Positions 21,569 through 30,467 of a stretch of 64,000 nucleotides of DNA are shown here, in pieces. The position numbers were made by a program, and so were the translations under genes. The first letter of the stretch is position 1, and the number at the start of each line of letters is the position of its first letter. A model generated the notes under the pieces. The model was not told the DNA's origin, searched no databases, and saw nothing but the letters and a program-made list of their open reading frames with translations. The stretch is from the NCBI GenBank assembly GCA_038503065.1, contig JBCAMK010000006.1, positions 1,426,001 through 1,490,000 of the forward strand, written 5' to 3'. The DNA is from Paragyromitra xinjiangensis (taxonomy: Eukaryota > Ascomycota > Pezizomycetes > Pezizales > Discinaceae).

Positions 21569-21817
21569 CATCAGCAAAAAAAGATATTTGTCTTCAGGAC
21601 CTTCAGGTGCAATATGGCCTTCTGGAAGACCCTGAAGACCCTGAAGACAAAATCTCACTGGAAGACAAAAAATATGTTCCCGGATTTGGCTGAATGATAA
21701 CATATCAAAAGTGAAAAATTGTCTTCCAGTCCTTCAGATGCAATATGGCCTTCTGGAAGACACTGAAGGCCCTGAAGACATAATCTCACTGGAAGACAAT
21801 TACTTTTTTTGCTGATG
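21569..21817. mobile_element. 249-bp MITE, second copy, inside LINE B ORF2
   Basis: Terminal repeats CATCAGCAAAAAAAG and CTTTTTTTGCTGATG with AA on both sides (21567-21568 and 21818-21819). Comparison with copy A (CACAAATCCAAC) gives the empty site and confirms a 2-bp duplication. Same length and two-module interior as 7674-7922, in the opposite orientation. Confidence 0.88.
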
Positions 21818-22739
21818 AATCCAACATGCGAACAGCAGTTGGCCCGGATGGGATCAATTATATAACCTTACGCGAAACTCATCGAGCCCGTCCCTCAATT
21901 CTAACCAGCCTATTTAACAATCTCCTACATCTAGGCTACATGCCCAAAGTTTGGAAAATAACTCACTGTGTCCCAATTCCCAAATCGAACAAAGCCGACT
22001 ATTCCTCCCCCAAAAGTTACCGTCCGGTTTCCCTACTTTCCTGCTTTGGCAAACTGCTGGAGAAAATAGTCGCCAAAAAGCTCGAGTCATGTGCCACCTT
22101 AAACAGCGCAATTCAACCGCATCACACAGGAGCAAGGACAGGAGTCTCAGCCACTGACTCCCTGCACTACATCCTCACAACCGCACAAAGACAGGTATTA
22201 ATTCCCATTCTTGGAAACGACAGGAAAGCTTCACGAATACCTCCTCGCCCTTCAATCTTAGCAACAGACATCGATGGCGCCTTTAATTGTGTCTCTCATC
22301 CCCACCTCATCAAAATTCTTGAACACTATACTTTTCCCCCCTGGTGTATCAAATGGATGAAAAGTTTTACAACCAATCGAACTTTAGCATTCCGCATCAA
22401 CAAAGAATTGGAGACCCCCCAACCCTTATTAGTGGGACTTCCACAAGGCTCCCCTCTTTCTTCGATAGCCTTCGTTATTTATGCTGCCGCCCTGGACACC
22501 CCACACAATTCTAACCCCAATGAAATTTCCACCATCTACATTGATGACGACACAGCATTACAACTAGCCAAAACTCCTGCCTTCGCCGTAAAACGGCTAA
22601 CTGAAAGGCATGTAGCCAAGACCTTACGAGCTTCCTTCCTGAACATAACCTTTTCTCAACCAAAAACGGAGTTGCTACACCTAATCACCACAAGCACCCC
22701 CTTTCCTCCTTCACAATCTATTAATCTCTTCAACACAAT

Positions 22740-24981
22740 TCCAAAACCGACAACAACAACCACGAAACGACTTTTTGGTCATAACTCCACCAGTTTTACT
22801 CCGATTAACGAGATTTTTGGTTATTCGGACTCGCCTCACTGCCCCCGTTCGATCCTGCTATTGTACGTCGAGGTCGCTCTCGATTTGCAAAAGTTGTTGT
22901 CGAATTCGCTATTTTACCCCTCTTTTCCTCCCTACACCTCAAATTTTGAGATTTTGCAAAACCTCATATCTCCACCAATACTACTCCGATTGACTCGACC
23001 CCGGGCTTTTTGGAGTCCCCTCACTGTGCCCGTTCGATCGCCCTCTCGTTCGTCCGGATCGGAGCCGATTTGCAAAAGTTGTTGACACTTTCTGCTCCAG
23101 CCACCCCCTCCACCTCCCATTAGGGACCCCCCCATACACCCCACCTCCTCCTGTCGGTTCAGGACCCTCCTCCATGTCTTCCTCTTCATCCAGAGGCAGA
23201 GGGAGAGGCAGAGGCTATCAGCCCTCCTCTTCTGGCGTTAATTCGCCCCAGAACACCCCTACAACACCCATAATCGCACCTACAACACCCCCATTTTCGC
23301 GCTTTTCGGCCTCCCACCATGGAGACCCAGAGCAGACACCCACTCAGACTCTCCCACTGCGTCCTGCTGTTGCTCTCCAGGACTATGAATCCCTCCCACT
23401 CCCCCCAGACTCTCAGGATCATGAGATGACTGAATCCGAGAGTGATACGGAGGAAGAATTCACCCCCCTCAACCTCAACACCACCCCCAAAATTGCAGAT
23501 GCTGTTAACCAGCTAGCTGCAACCCTTCATGAATACCGAGCCTGCATCAAGCAGATGCTCAAAACCATCCGCAGGCTCGAAAAAGCAGCCAGGACACCTC
23601 CACCACCTCCAGTCTTCCACAACGACCCTGCACTTGTGGAAAAGATTGCAACCCTCACAGCTAAAGTAGCAGATCTGGAGCAGAAACGCGCCCTGACTAC
23701 CATCTTGGCCTCTGCCTCTGCCTCTGGTCCTGCCTCACTCCCCCCACTTCCAGCAGCTGCCCCAGCACCTGCACCACACTCCTGGGCCCAGGTTGCCTCC
23801 AAAAAGGCTTCCAGACCCGCTCCCAAGGCCTCCAAAGCCCCAAAAACACCCATCAGCCCCCCCAAACGCGACCGCACTCTAATCATCACCAGGAATGGTC
23901 TACCCATTCCTGACGACGTCACCCCACTCACCATTCGCAATGCAGTCAATGCAGCACTAGCAAGCCCATTGATTGCAGAAGTGCGATTTACACCTGCTCA
24001 CCATGTGCAGCTCATTGCTGTCACAACCACCACCTCCGACACACTCCTTAAGCAGAGATCAAAGCTTGAGGAGATTGTGCGCTCCACCATCCCCAATGCC
24101 AACAGCCTGGAGAAAGAAGTCACTCTCTTCCAGGTTGTTCTGCACAACGTACCCACCTCCATTCCTTCTGGCGAAGAAGGATTTCAACACATCAGGTCAG
24201 AGGTTGAACAGTTCAACCCTGGCACCACCCTCATGCGCAACCCTCGCTGGCTCACCAAACCAGAGCAGAGAGAGGGCAAGCAGGCTTCCTCCATGGTCTT
24301 GACCATTCAGGGGAAACAACCTGCCACCACTGCCCTTGAAAGAGGGCTCTCCCTTTTCGGACGCCGTCTCAAGGTTTCCAAATACCTTCGCTTTGGACAG
24401 GACACCCAATGCACCCACTGCTTGGCCTTTGGCCACCACCAACAACGCTGTACCAGCCAGACCCCTATCTGTACCATCTGTGCTGGGCCTCATACAGTGT
24501 CAACACACACCTGTGGCAAACCTTCCTGCCATGTCAAAGGATCTCCTTGCCTCCACACCATCCTCCGCTGCGCCAACTGTGGCGAACAACATCGTGGTAA
24601 CTCCCCTGAGTGCCTCAAACTTACAGCAGCAAGACTAGCTGCAAGCGAAAGACAGAATCGCATGCAAATCTAAGTCTCCCCCACACCCTTACGACTTCAC
24701 CTCCCTTGACAGTGCTCGGATTGTTGGAGGGACGTGCTATAGGCACAAAGCATGCGCTGGTGAAAGAAGAATGCCCAGGGTAGTTTTGTCCTGTGAGAGA
24801 GGGCACTAGATCGGGGTATTAACACATAAACTGAAGAATAGCCGTAGAGGGCTGAGTTGGACCCAGTGGGAGGAATCGGGTAGTTAGTTGCGTTATGATT
24901 TTGTTTTCTGTTTGGTTTTCTCTATATGTATGCCATATCCGTTTCGGATTTATGCAGTATGAAATATAAATAAATAAATAA
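22740..24981 (+). mobile_element. Family-3 half-LINE (ORF1 only), copy in LINE B
   Basis: Flanked by a 14-bp target duplication CTCTTCAACACAAT (22726-22739 and 24982-24995). It starts near CCGACAACAACAAC, has a 5' UTR with two roughly 185-bp tandem monomers, one ORF with three zinc knuckles, and then only about 310 bp to a tail of AAATA repeats. There is no endonuclease or RT. The 3' end has a TATGCCATATCCGT motif shared with the family-2 LINE ends. Presumably it is mobilised in trans by a full-length relative. Confidence 0.85.
23174..24673 (+). CDS. Half-LINE ORF1 protein (Gag-like)
   Basis: 499 codons, starting MSSSSSRGRGRGRGYQ: an Arg/Gly-rich start, then Pro/Thr-rich and acidic segments. 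A helical region with LEKAARTPPPPP follows, then Ala/Pro linkers with basic KKASRPAPKASKAPK, and an RRM-like region ending GLSLFGRRLKVSKYLRFG. The C-terminus has knuckles CTHCLAFGHHQQRC, CTICAGPHTVSTHTC and CANCGEQHRGNSPEC. This is the ORF1 type of Tad/I-group LINEs, likely an RNA-binding protein. The intact frame in an element without ORF2 suggests either recent insertion or selection for ORF1. Confidence 0.85.
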   Translation: MSSSSSRGRGRGRGYQPSSSGVNSPQNTPTTPIIAPTTPPFSRFSASHHGDPEQTPTQTLPLRPAVALQDYESLPLPPDSQDHEMTESESDTEEEFTPLNLNTTPKIADAVNQLAATLHEYRACIKQMLKTIRRLEKAARTPPPPPVFHNDPALVEKIATLTAKVADLEQKRALTTILASASASGPASLPPLPAAAPAPAPHSWAQVASKKASRPAPKASKAPKTPISPPKRDRTLIITRNGLPIPDDVTPLTIRNAVNAALASPLIAEVRFTPAHHVQLIAVTTTTSDTLLKQRSKLEEIVRSTIPNANSLEKEVTLFQVVLHNVPTSIPSGEEGFQHIRSEVEQFNPGTTLMRNPRWLTKPEQREGKQASSMVLTIQGKQPATTALERGLSLFGRRLKVSKYLRFGQDTQCTHCLAFGHHQQRCTSQTPICTICAGPHTVSTHTCGKPSCHVKGSPCLHTILRCANCGEQHRGNSPECLKLTAARLAASERQNRMQI

Positions 24982-26254
24982 CTCTTCAACACAATCATTC
25001 CTCCTTCCCCACATATCAAAACTTTGGGCATCCTCCTTGATCAGAGGTTGAATTTCCACACCCACAGCCAACAAGCTGCCTCTCGATTAAGAACCGCCCT
25101 TTATCTAGTTAACAATCTCATCAAAGATAAAGGTCCCACCCCCAACTTGATTCATCAACTCACTCTCACAATTATATTGCCTGCCGCATTATACGGTTCC
25201 GAAGTGTGGTGGACTGGCACCCAAAGCATTCTTGACAGACTCGCACCCACTTATCACCGTGCAGCTCGCTTAATTACTGGACTCCCCAAATACACACCAA
25301 TACACAAACTCCTACCCGAGGCAGGCCTAGCACCCCTCAATTTATTACTTGACATGCGCACACAGGCTTATGGCATACGCCTATTGCGCAATCCAAATCA
25401 TCCCTTACACAATACCCTCCTACAACATCTCCACCAGGCAGATTTCAAGGGCACTGGCCTACAAAGAGTTGGATCTTTATTATCCAAACTCTTACCAGGC
25501 TCCCCCCTCGAGGATCTCTCCTTACCTTCTCATCCTTTCCTCAGCGCCACCAACATACATATTGAAGGCACCAAACAATCAGCCTCACTCACCCACATGG
25601 ACTGGCTTCATAGCCTGACCAATGCCTGGGTGCTTTACTCCGACGGGTCCAAAGCCGAAAATGGAGTCACCGCATCCGGATGGAACATTCAACTTATACA
25701 GTATGGGAACACCACACAATCCCATCGAGGACATTGCAATCTTGGTCACCAATGTGAAAACGAAGATGCAGAAATCCACGGAATACTGGAAGCCTTACAC
25801 CATCTTATCCACCACCTGCCAGTAGACAACACACCCGTTTACCTATGCATTGACAATCAGAACGCACTGCAAGCTCTTGCTGGCAGCGCAACCTCAAATC
25901 GACAATTCCTAAAGTCCACACTTGCTCACATACACACACTACACAATCTAAATTCCCAAGTTACGGGAAGATGGACCCCCTCACACACCAACATTCCAGG
26001 CAATGAAATAGCCGATTCCATGGCCAAATCAGGCCTCCTGCTCAACCCATGCCAACACACTTGCACAACTCTAGGCTGGCTTCGGTTACAACCCAGGCTC
26101 TTCCTTCTCAAAAAATGGCAGGAAACAACTGAAACACCGGTTGCCCTCCACCCTCCTACCGTTCTGCGCTTCCTTCGACGAACCCAGGCAAAAGCTATTT
26201 CACTGCTCCGCACTCAACAAACTAAAGCGGACCCAAATCCTCTCTCCCCCCCAT

Positions 26255-27305
26255 TGTAAGACCGGTACTTCGCACCACTACTGAATTCTAAGCGAAGCTT
26301 TTGATAGCTCTCTAGACTCTGTAACTCGACCGGCTACTATCCGTAGCACAATACCCGAGCGCACGTCCTGACAACTTCTTATGAACCGCACAAAGGCAAC
26401 GATAGTTTAAGCGAGATAAGGGTCGGGGCTGTTCCGTTGAAAGAACTTTCTCAATAGGAAGGACACGAGTGTTGAAGCGCGAAGCTATGCTAAACAACTC
26501 GATACAATGGAGAATTTATCACGGAACAAAGTATGTTGGTAACAAAATAATATTGATAAGGCTCGTTCTTCCTCGATAATGATCGACTCAGAATTGACGT
26601 CCAATGCAAGAGTATTTATATCCCGTCCTCTTTACTACTGTGTGTTCTTTGTAGCTTGGGTCGACGGACTAAACTATCTACTATTACAAATTGAACTAAC
26701 TCGCTTATCCATTTATCCGACATCCTATCGGCGAAGCCGATATCTCCAACTTCCGACGCTTACCCCTCGTTCAGTAATCCTCAGATCGCCTCGGTTCGAC
26801 GTGGCGATGATACGGTTGCGACGGTTGCGTTCGCCCGATCGAGTAGGTGGTTACACGATATCATTTTTTTGCGACAGCTGGTGTTTGGAGCCCGTAGCGC
26901 GGGCAGGAGACCTCTGATGACTAATCCGAATAGCCCACGTGACTCGGCGCCCCAAGTTGCCCTATGAAGACCTCTCATACATACCCTCCGGGTCACGTTC
27001 CGCGGGAAGGGCGCCGTTGACGACCAAAGGGTTACTTTTAGTCTCCGGGACGCGGATATTTTGCGGGTGTCCCCCCTTCTCGATCCAGCGCTGCCAGCAG
27101 CGCAAGCGAAGGCAGGGTAACGGCCGGGTAACCGGGGAAGGCAGGGTAACTGCCTGGGAATAGGCTGGGAAGGCCAATATCACAACAGGCAGCCACAGAG
27201 GGGTCCAACGAAGACGGGAAGGTGACCAAATGGAAGGTAGGGTAACTCCCTACGTAGGTAGGGTAACAGGGAGACCACTGCACGCCTATAGCCATAGGTA
27301 TAACA
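26255..27305. mobile_element. 1051-bp solo LTR of a second LTR retrotransposon family
   Basis: Starts TGTAAGACCGG, ends GGTATAACA (TG...CA), and is flanked by a perfect 5-bp duplication CCCAT (26250-26254 and 27306-27310). It interrupts LINE B ORF2 at the C-terminal zinc region. It contains GGTAACCGG and TAGGGTAAC-type short repeats near its right end and no credible ORF. It is unrelated to the 733-bp LTR family. A solo LTR with an intact duplication is the usual product of LTR-LTR recombination. Confidence 0.82.
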
Positions 27306-27809
27306 CCCATCAACATGCCAATGTGGCACAGTAAATTCCTCACCCCACCTCGCCCTCGATTGCACCCTAAATGGCACAACACGCCCAAATTGGGGCAATA
27401 ACTGGTATCAGGCCATCCTCCTCAATACCAATCACCTTGATCTCTTGCATTTTATCAGCGAGAATCAACTAGCGACACTTTCATCGAACAACTATCTTAA
27501 CGCGGTGTCTAACACCAATTTGCTTGATTTGAATTAATTCTTTGGTAAACCGGGCGGGGGAAGTTTTTCTTTTGTTTCCGGTTGGTTTAGGATTATTTCT
27601 TTTATTTCAGAATTATTTAAGTTTTGTTTTGTCTTTGGTGCGTGATATATATTTAGTTTTGTATTTCTTTGGTTATTATTTGTTTTATGAAGGGGATGAT
27701 GAGGTTGGCGGTGGATGAGGCCATGTATTTTGTATACCCGTGCCATTCAGTAGTTAGTTAGGTTAGCGACTGTCTAAAATTAAATGAAATTGGAAATTGG
27801 AAATTGGAC

Positions 27810-28555
27810 ACCATCCTGCACGAGTAAAAAGATCCCTGCAAAACCACAGTTCTACGTTGCAACCGCGTTACACACTGCAAAAAGTCTTTAACTCTTCGGC
27901 TTCATTTATCACCACTTCCCCGCACCCAAACACTTTCATCGGGCGCACCGCCCCATTTCATCCTGGATTCACCCTCAACTCCTCCCAGGAGATCCCGCAC
28001 ACCTTCCCCATCCCCTGTGAAGCTGGTGACCTTTGGCACCAACTTCACCCTCCCCCTCATCGGCAAGAAACATACTCTCTCCAACCCTTCACCAGCTCCC
28101 GCCCGCTCAGGATCCCCCACTAAGATGGCTGAATCCTCCACTGCGCAATCTCTCTTTAACACCGGTCCCCAGGGCCTTACCACCGATTCCCAATACCACA
28201 ACGAAGCTCTCATGCACGAGCTTCCCGATGATTCCACTCCTAACTGGCTTCGTGACTTTTCAGCTACGGAAGATTACATGCCCGAGATCCCAGATGAGGG
28301 CAACACCGAACAATTCACGGCATGGCTACTCAAATCCAGCTTTGCCCGCCTTAACACCCAAACCGAGGAAAAAAACACCCTCCTCCTCGCCAAAGTAGCC
28401 ATGCAGGAAAATGACATCCTCAGGCTCACGGATCAAACTAAGATCCTTCAGGAAATGGTTGGAAAACTCTCCACCACCCTCAATAACATGGCTGGAGCTC
28501 TTCGTAATATTGAAAAGAACACCAACCAGCCCATCCGCACCTCCACACCAGCCAG
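27810..28555 (+). mobile_element. Family-1 LINE copy C, 5' fragment
   Basis: Starts ACCATCCTGCACG after TGGAC (27805-27809), the third head-to-tail copy. It is cut about 745 bp in, where family-2 LINE sequence begins. What remains resembles copy F closely, sharing the variant residues NQPIRTSTPA, rather than A or B. Confidence 0.85.
28125..28555 (+). pseudogene. Family-1 LINE ORF1, copy C, truncated
   Basis: From the conserved MAESSTAQS start through the helical region to NQPIRTSTPAS, where family-2 sequence takes over and the frame soon stops. The RRM-like region and all zinc knuckles are missing. Confidence 0.85.
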
Positions 28556-28862
28556 TCAACCAGTTCTTGTCCGATTGACTTGAAACTTGCACATCCACGC
28601 CGCCTACATACTACGGCCCAGGATTTTTAGTTTCAGCCAAATCGGCCCACAGCCGCCCGAGTAGTACTCATTTTATCGCCGAAAATCGCCAGAAATCTCG
28701 GAATATTGCAATTCTGACTGACAGCACATCACCTGCTACCTTCTGGAACATTCCATCGGTGGAACCCAATCAGCCTCCGGTCTTCAACGTCCAATCAACT
28801 TTTGTCTCGGCAATTTATTTTTAGTATCCGTTACACGAAAATTTCCGAAAATTTCCGGAACC

Positions 28863-30467
28863 ATGTCGGCCCACGGGGATGAAATGCAAGACGACACGGA
28901 ACTTCCTGTCGTACCTCCATCTTCACCTCCCTCCAGCCCTACCATGACGGCCACCAACCGATTCTTGAACGTCAGCCAGCATGCTCCAGACATCATGAGC
29001 AGCGACCCTATTTCCTCCACCACCAAACCTCTCCCGGCACCATTTGCTCGCAAGATCACACTCCCACCACCATTCTTCTCCTCAGCTGGCAACTCCCCCA
29101 CACATCCTCTATCATTTAGAAACACTTTGGGAGGAATTGACCTCACCTACGAGCCAGAACCAATGACCAGGACCAGATCCGCAGCTGGCCCGTCAAAGAG
29201 AACCTTTGGCAACCAACAACAATCTGCTCCCCCTCCCAAACGCACTCCCAGCTACTTTGCACTCCCAATGAGTCAAAACGATGTCAACCAGCACCTCATG
29301 GCACAGAATGAACACCTGAACAAGGAAATCGTTGAGCTCAAGATGATGGTTAGCAACCTCACCACCCAAATCTCAACCTCCCTGGGCTCCATGAGCCACA
29401 CTGTGATCGGGAAAGTGGATTCAATCCACCGCACCCTGAAAGCAACTCCTGTCGTACCAGCAATCACAGCAACAACAATCCCCACCGCTCCCCAACAACC
29501 CAAGAAAAACAAGGGAAAGGGAAAGGCAACTGAAAACGCGCCAGCACCTCCTCCCCCTCCTCCACCTCCTGCACCAAAGACTTGGGCCACTGTGGCGAAA
29601 GATGGAAAGCCTGCAAAGGCCAACACTGACACCCCCACAACTCCAACCCCAGAACTCACCAAGAACATGATTGTCCAACACAGTGGTGATCAGAAAGAAG
29701 AAAGCCTCAATCTCCTTGTCCTGCGCAACACCATCAACAAAGAACTCCTGACTGCCAAAGCACCAGAAAGCCTCCAGATCTCAGGAATCTCCTGGAACCT
29801 GAAAGCAAATCTCCTGCTCTACACTCACAATGGATTCACCAGCACTGACTTTGACCTGCACAAGGCCACCATTGAGAAAGTTGTGAAGGAAAGCGATGAG
29901 AAAGCTCTCTTTCTCTCCAAACAGGAGTCCTGGCACAAGGTTGCCATCCACGGAGTCCCAATCATGGAATACCCCGACAATCGTACCGGCATGAGCGACC
30001 TGCAAAATGAACTGGAATACCAAAACAGTGATCTCAAACTGGCAGCACCTCCTCGCTACATGACCCACCCCGACAAGAGGAACGGAAAGTCCCACAGCTC
30101 GGTGATGATTGCCATCACCAGCAAAAGCATGTACAACAAACTGATCAAAAACGGAATCCTCATCTTCGGCCAAAGACACAGGACCGGAGCCTACTTGACT
30201 GCGCGCCCTGGGGACCAATGTTCTAACTGTCAAAAGTTTGGACACAAGTTCCAGAGATGCCCCTCCTCCAAGCCAGCCTGTGCCTACTGTGGACACGAAC
30301 ATGCTACCAACAAGCACTTCTGCGGGACTTGCAGAGCCATTGACTCCTGCGCCCACATGCCTCCCAAATGCATCAACTGTGGTGGCACACATAAAGCCAC
30401 TGACAGATCCTGTGTTGCACGCCCAGACCTCTCCCGAACTGAAAAAGACATCATGGTGGAACAATGA
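28863..30467 (+). CDS. Family-2 LINE ORF1 protein (Gag-like)
   Basis: 534 codons from ATG 28863 (context GAACCATGTCG). An acidic start is followed by a Pro/Ser-rich region, a helical stretch HLMAQNEHLNKEIVELKMM (possible coiled coil), a Pro/Ala linker, an RRM-like region (VAIHGVPIME to GILIFGQRHRTGAYL) and three knuckles: CSNCQKFGHKFQRC, CAYCGHEHATNKHFC and CINCGGTHKATDRSC. It is open throughout. The stop overlaps the ORF2 start as ATGA (30464-30467), an alternative stop-start coupling to the TAATG of family 1. Confidence 0.88.
   Translation: MSAHGDEMQDDTELPVVPPSSPPSSPTMTATNRFLNVSQHAPDIMSSDPISSTTKPLPAPFARKITLPPPFFSSAGNSPTHPLSFRNTLGGIDLTYEPEPMTRTRSAAGPSKRTFGNQQQSAPPPKRTPSYFALPMSQNDVNQHLMAQNEHLNKEIVELKMMVSNLTTQISTSLGSMSHTVIGKVDSIHRTLKATPVVPAITATTIPTAPQQPKKNKGKGKATENAPAPPPPPPPPAPKTWATVAKDGKPAKANTDTPTTPTPELTKNMIVQHSGDQKEESLNLLVLRNTINKELLTAKAPESLQISGISWNLKANLLLYTHNGFTSTDFDLHKATIEKVVKESDEKALFLSKQESWHKVAIHGVPIMEYPDNRTGMSDLQNELEYQNSDLKLAAPPRYMTHPDKRNGKSHSSVMIAITSKSMYNKLIKNGILIFGQRHRTGAYLTARPGDQCSNCQKFGHKFQRCPSSKPACAYCGHEHATNKHFCGTCRAIDSCAHMPPKCINCGGTHKATDRSCVARPDLSRTEKDIMVEQ

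Larger units (their letters stand above)
20243..27537 (+). pseudogene. Family-1 LINE ORF2, copy B, in four pieces
   Basis: Piece 1 (20243 to about 21568) carries the endonuclease (GDFNLHHPWW, NSDH). Piece 2 (21818 to 22739) carries most of RT (RTAVGPDG, ATDIDGAFN, GLPQGSPLSS, YIDDD). Piece 3 (24982 to 26254) carries the RT end and RNase H (LYSDGSK, IDNQNAL, SHTNIPGNEIAD). Piece 4 (about 27311 to 27537) is the C-terminus with a stop at 27535-27537. The breaks coincide exactly with the MITE, half-LINE and solo-LTR insertions, so the ORF was killed by insertion. Ordinary substitutions within the pieces have not added clear stops. Confidence 0.88.
18522..27804 (+). mobile_element. Family-1 LINE copy B, split by three nested insertions
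   Basis: Starts ACCATCCTGCACG right after TGGAC (18517-18521) and ends with the heptamer tail right before TGGAC (27805-27809). Without its inserts it would be close to the 5.7 kb of the other copies. Inserts: MITE 21569-21817, half-LINE 22740-24981, solo LTR 26255-27305, each with its own target duplication. In protein it resembles copy A more than copies D-F. Confidence 0.9.
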
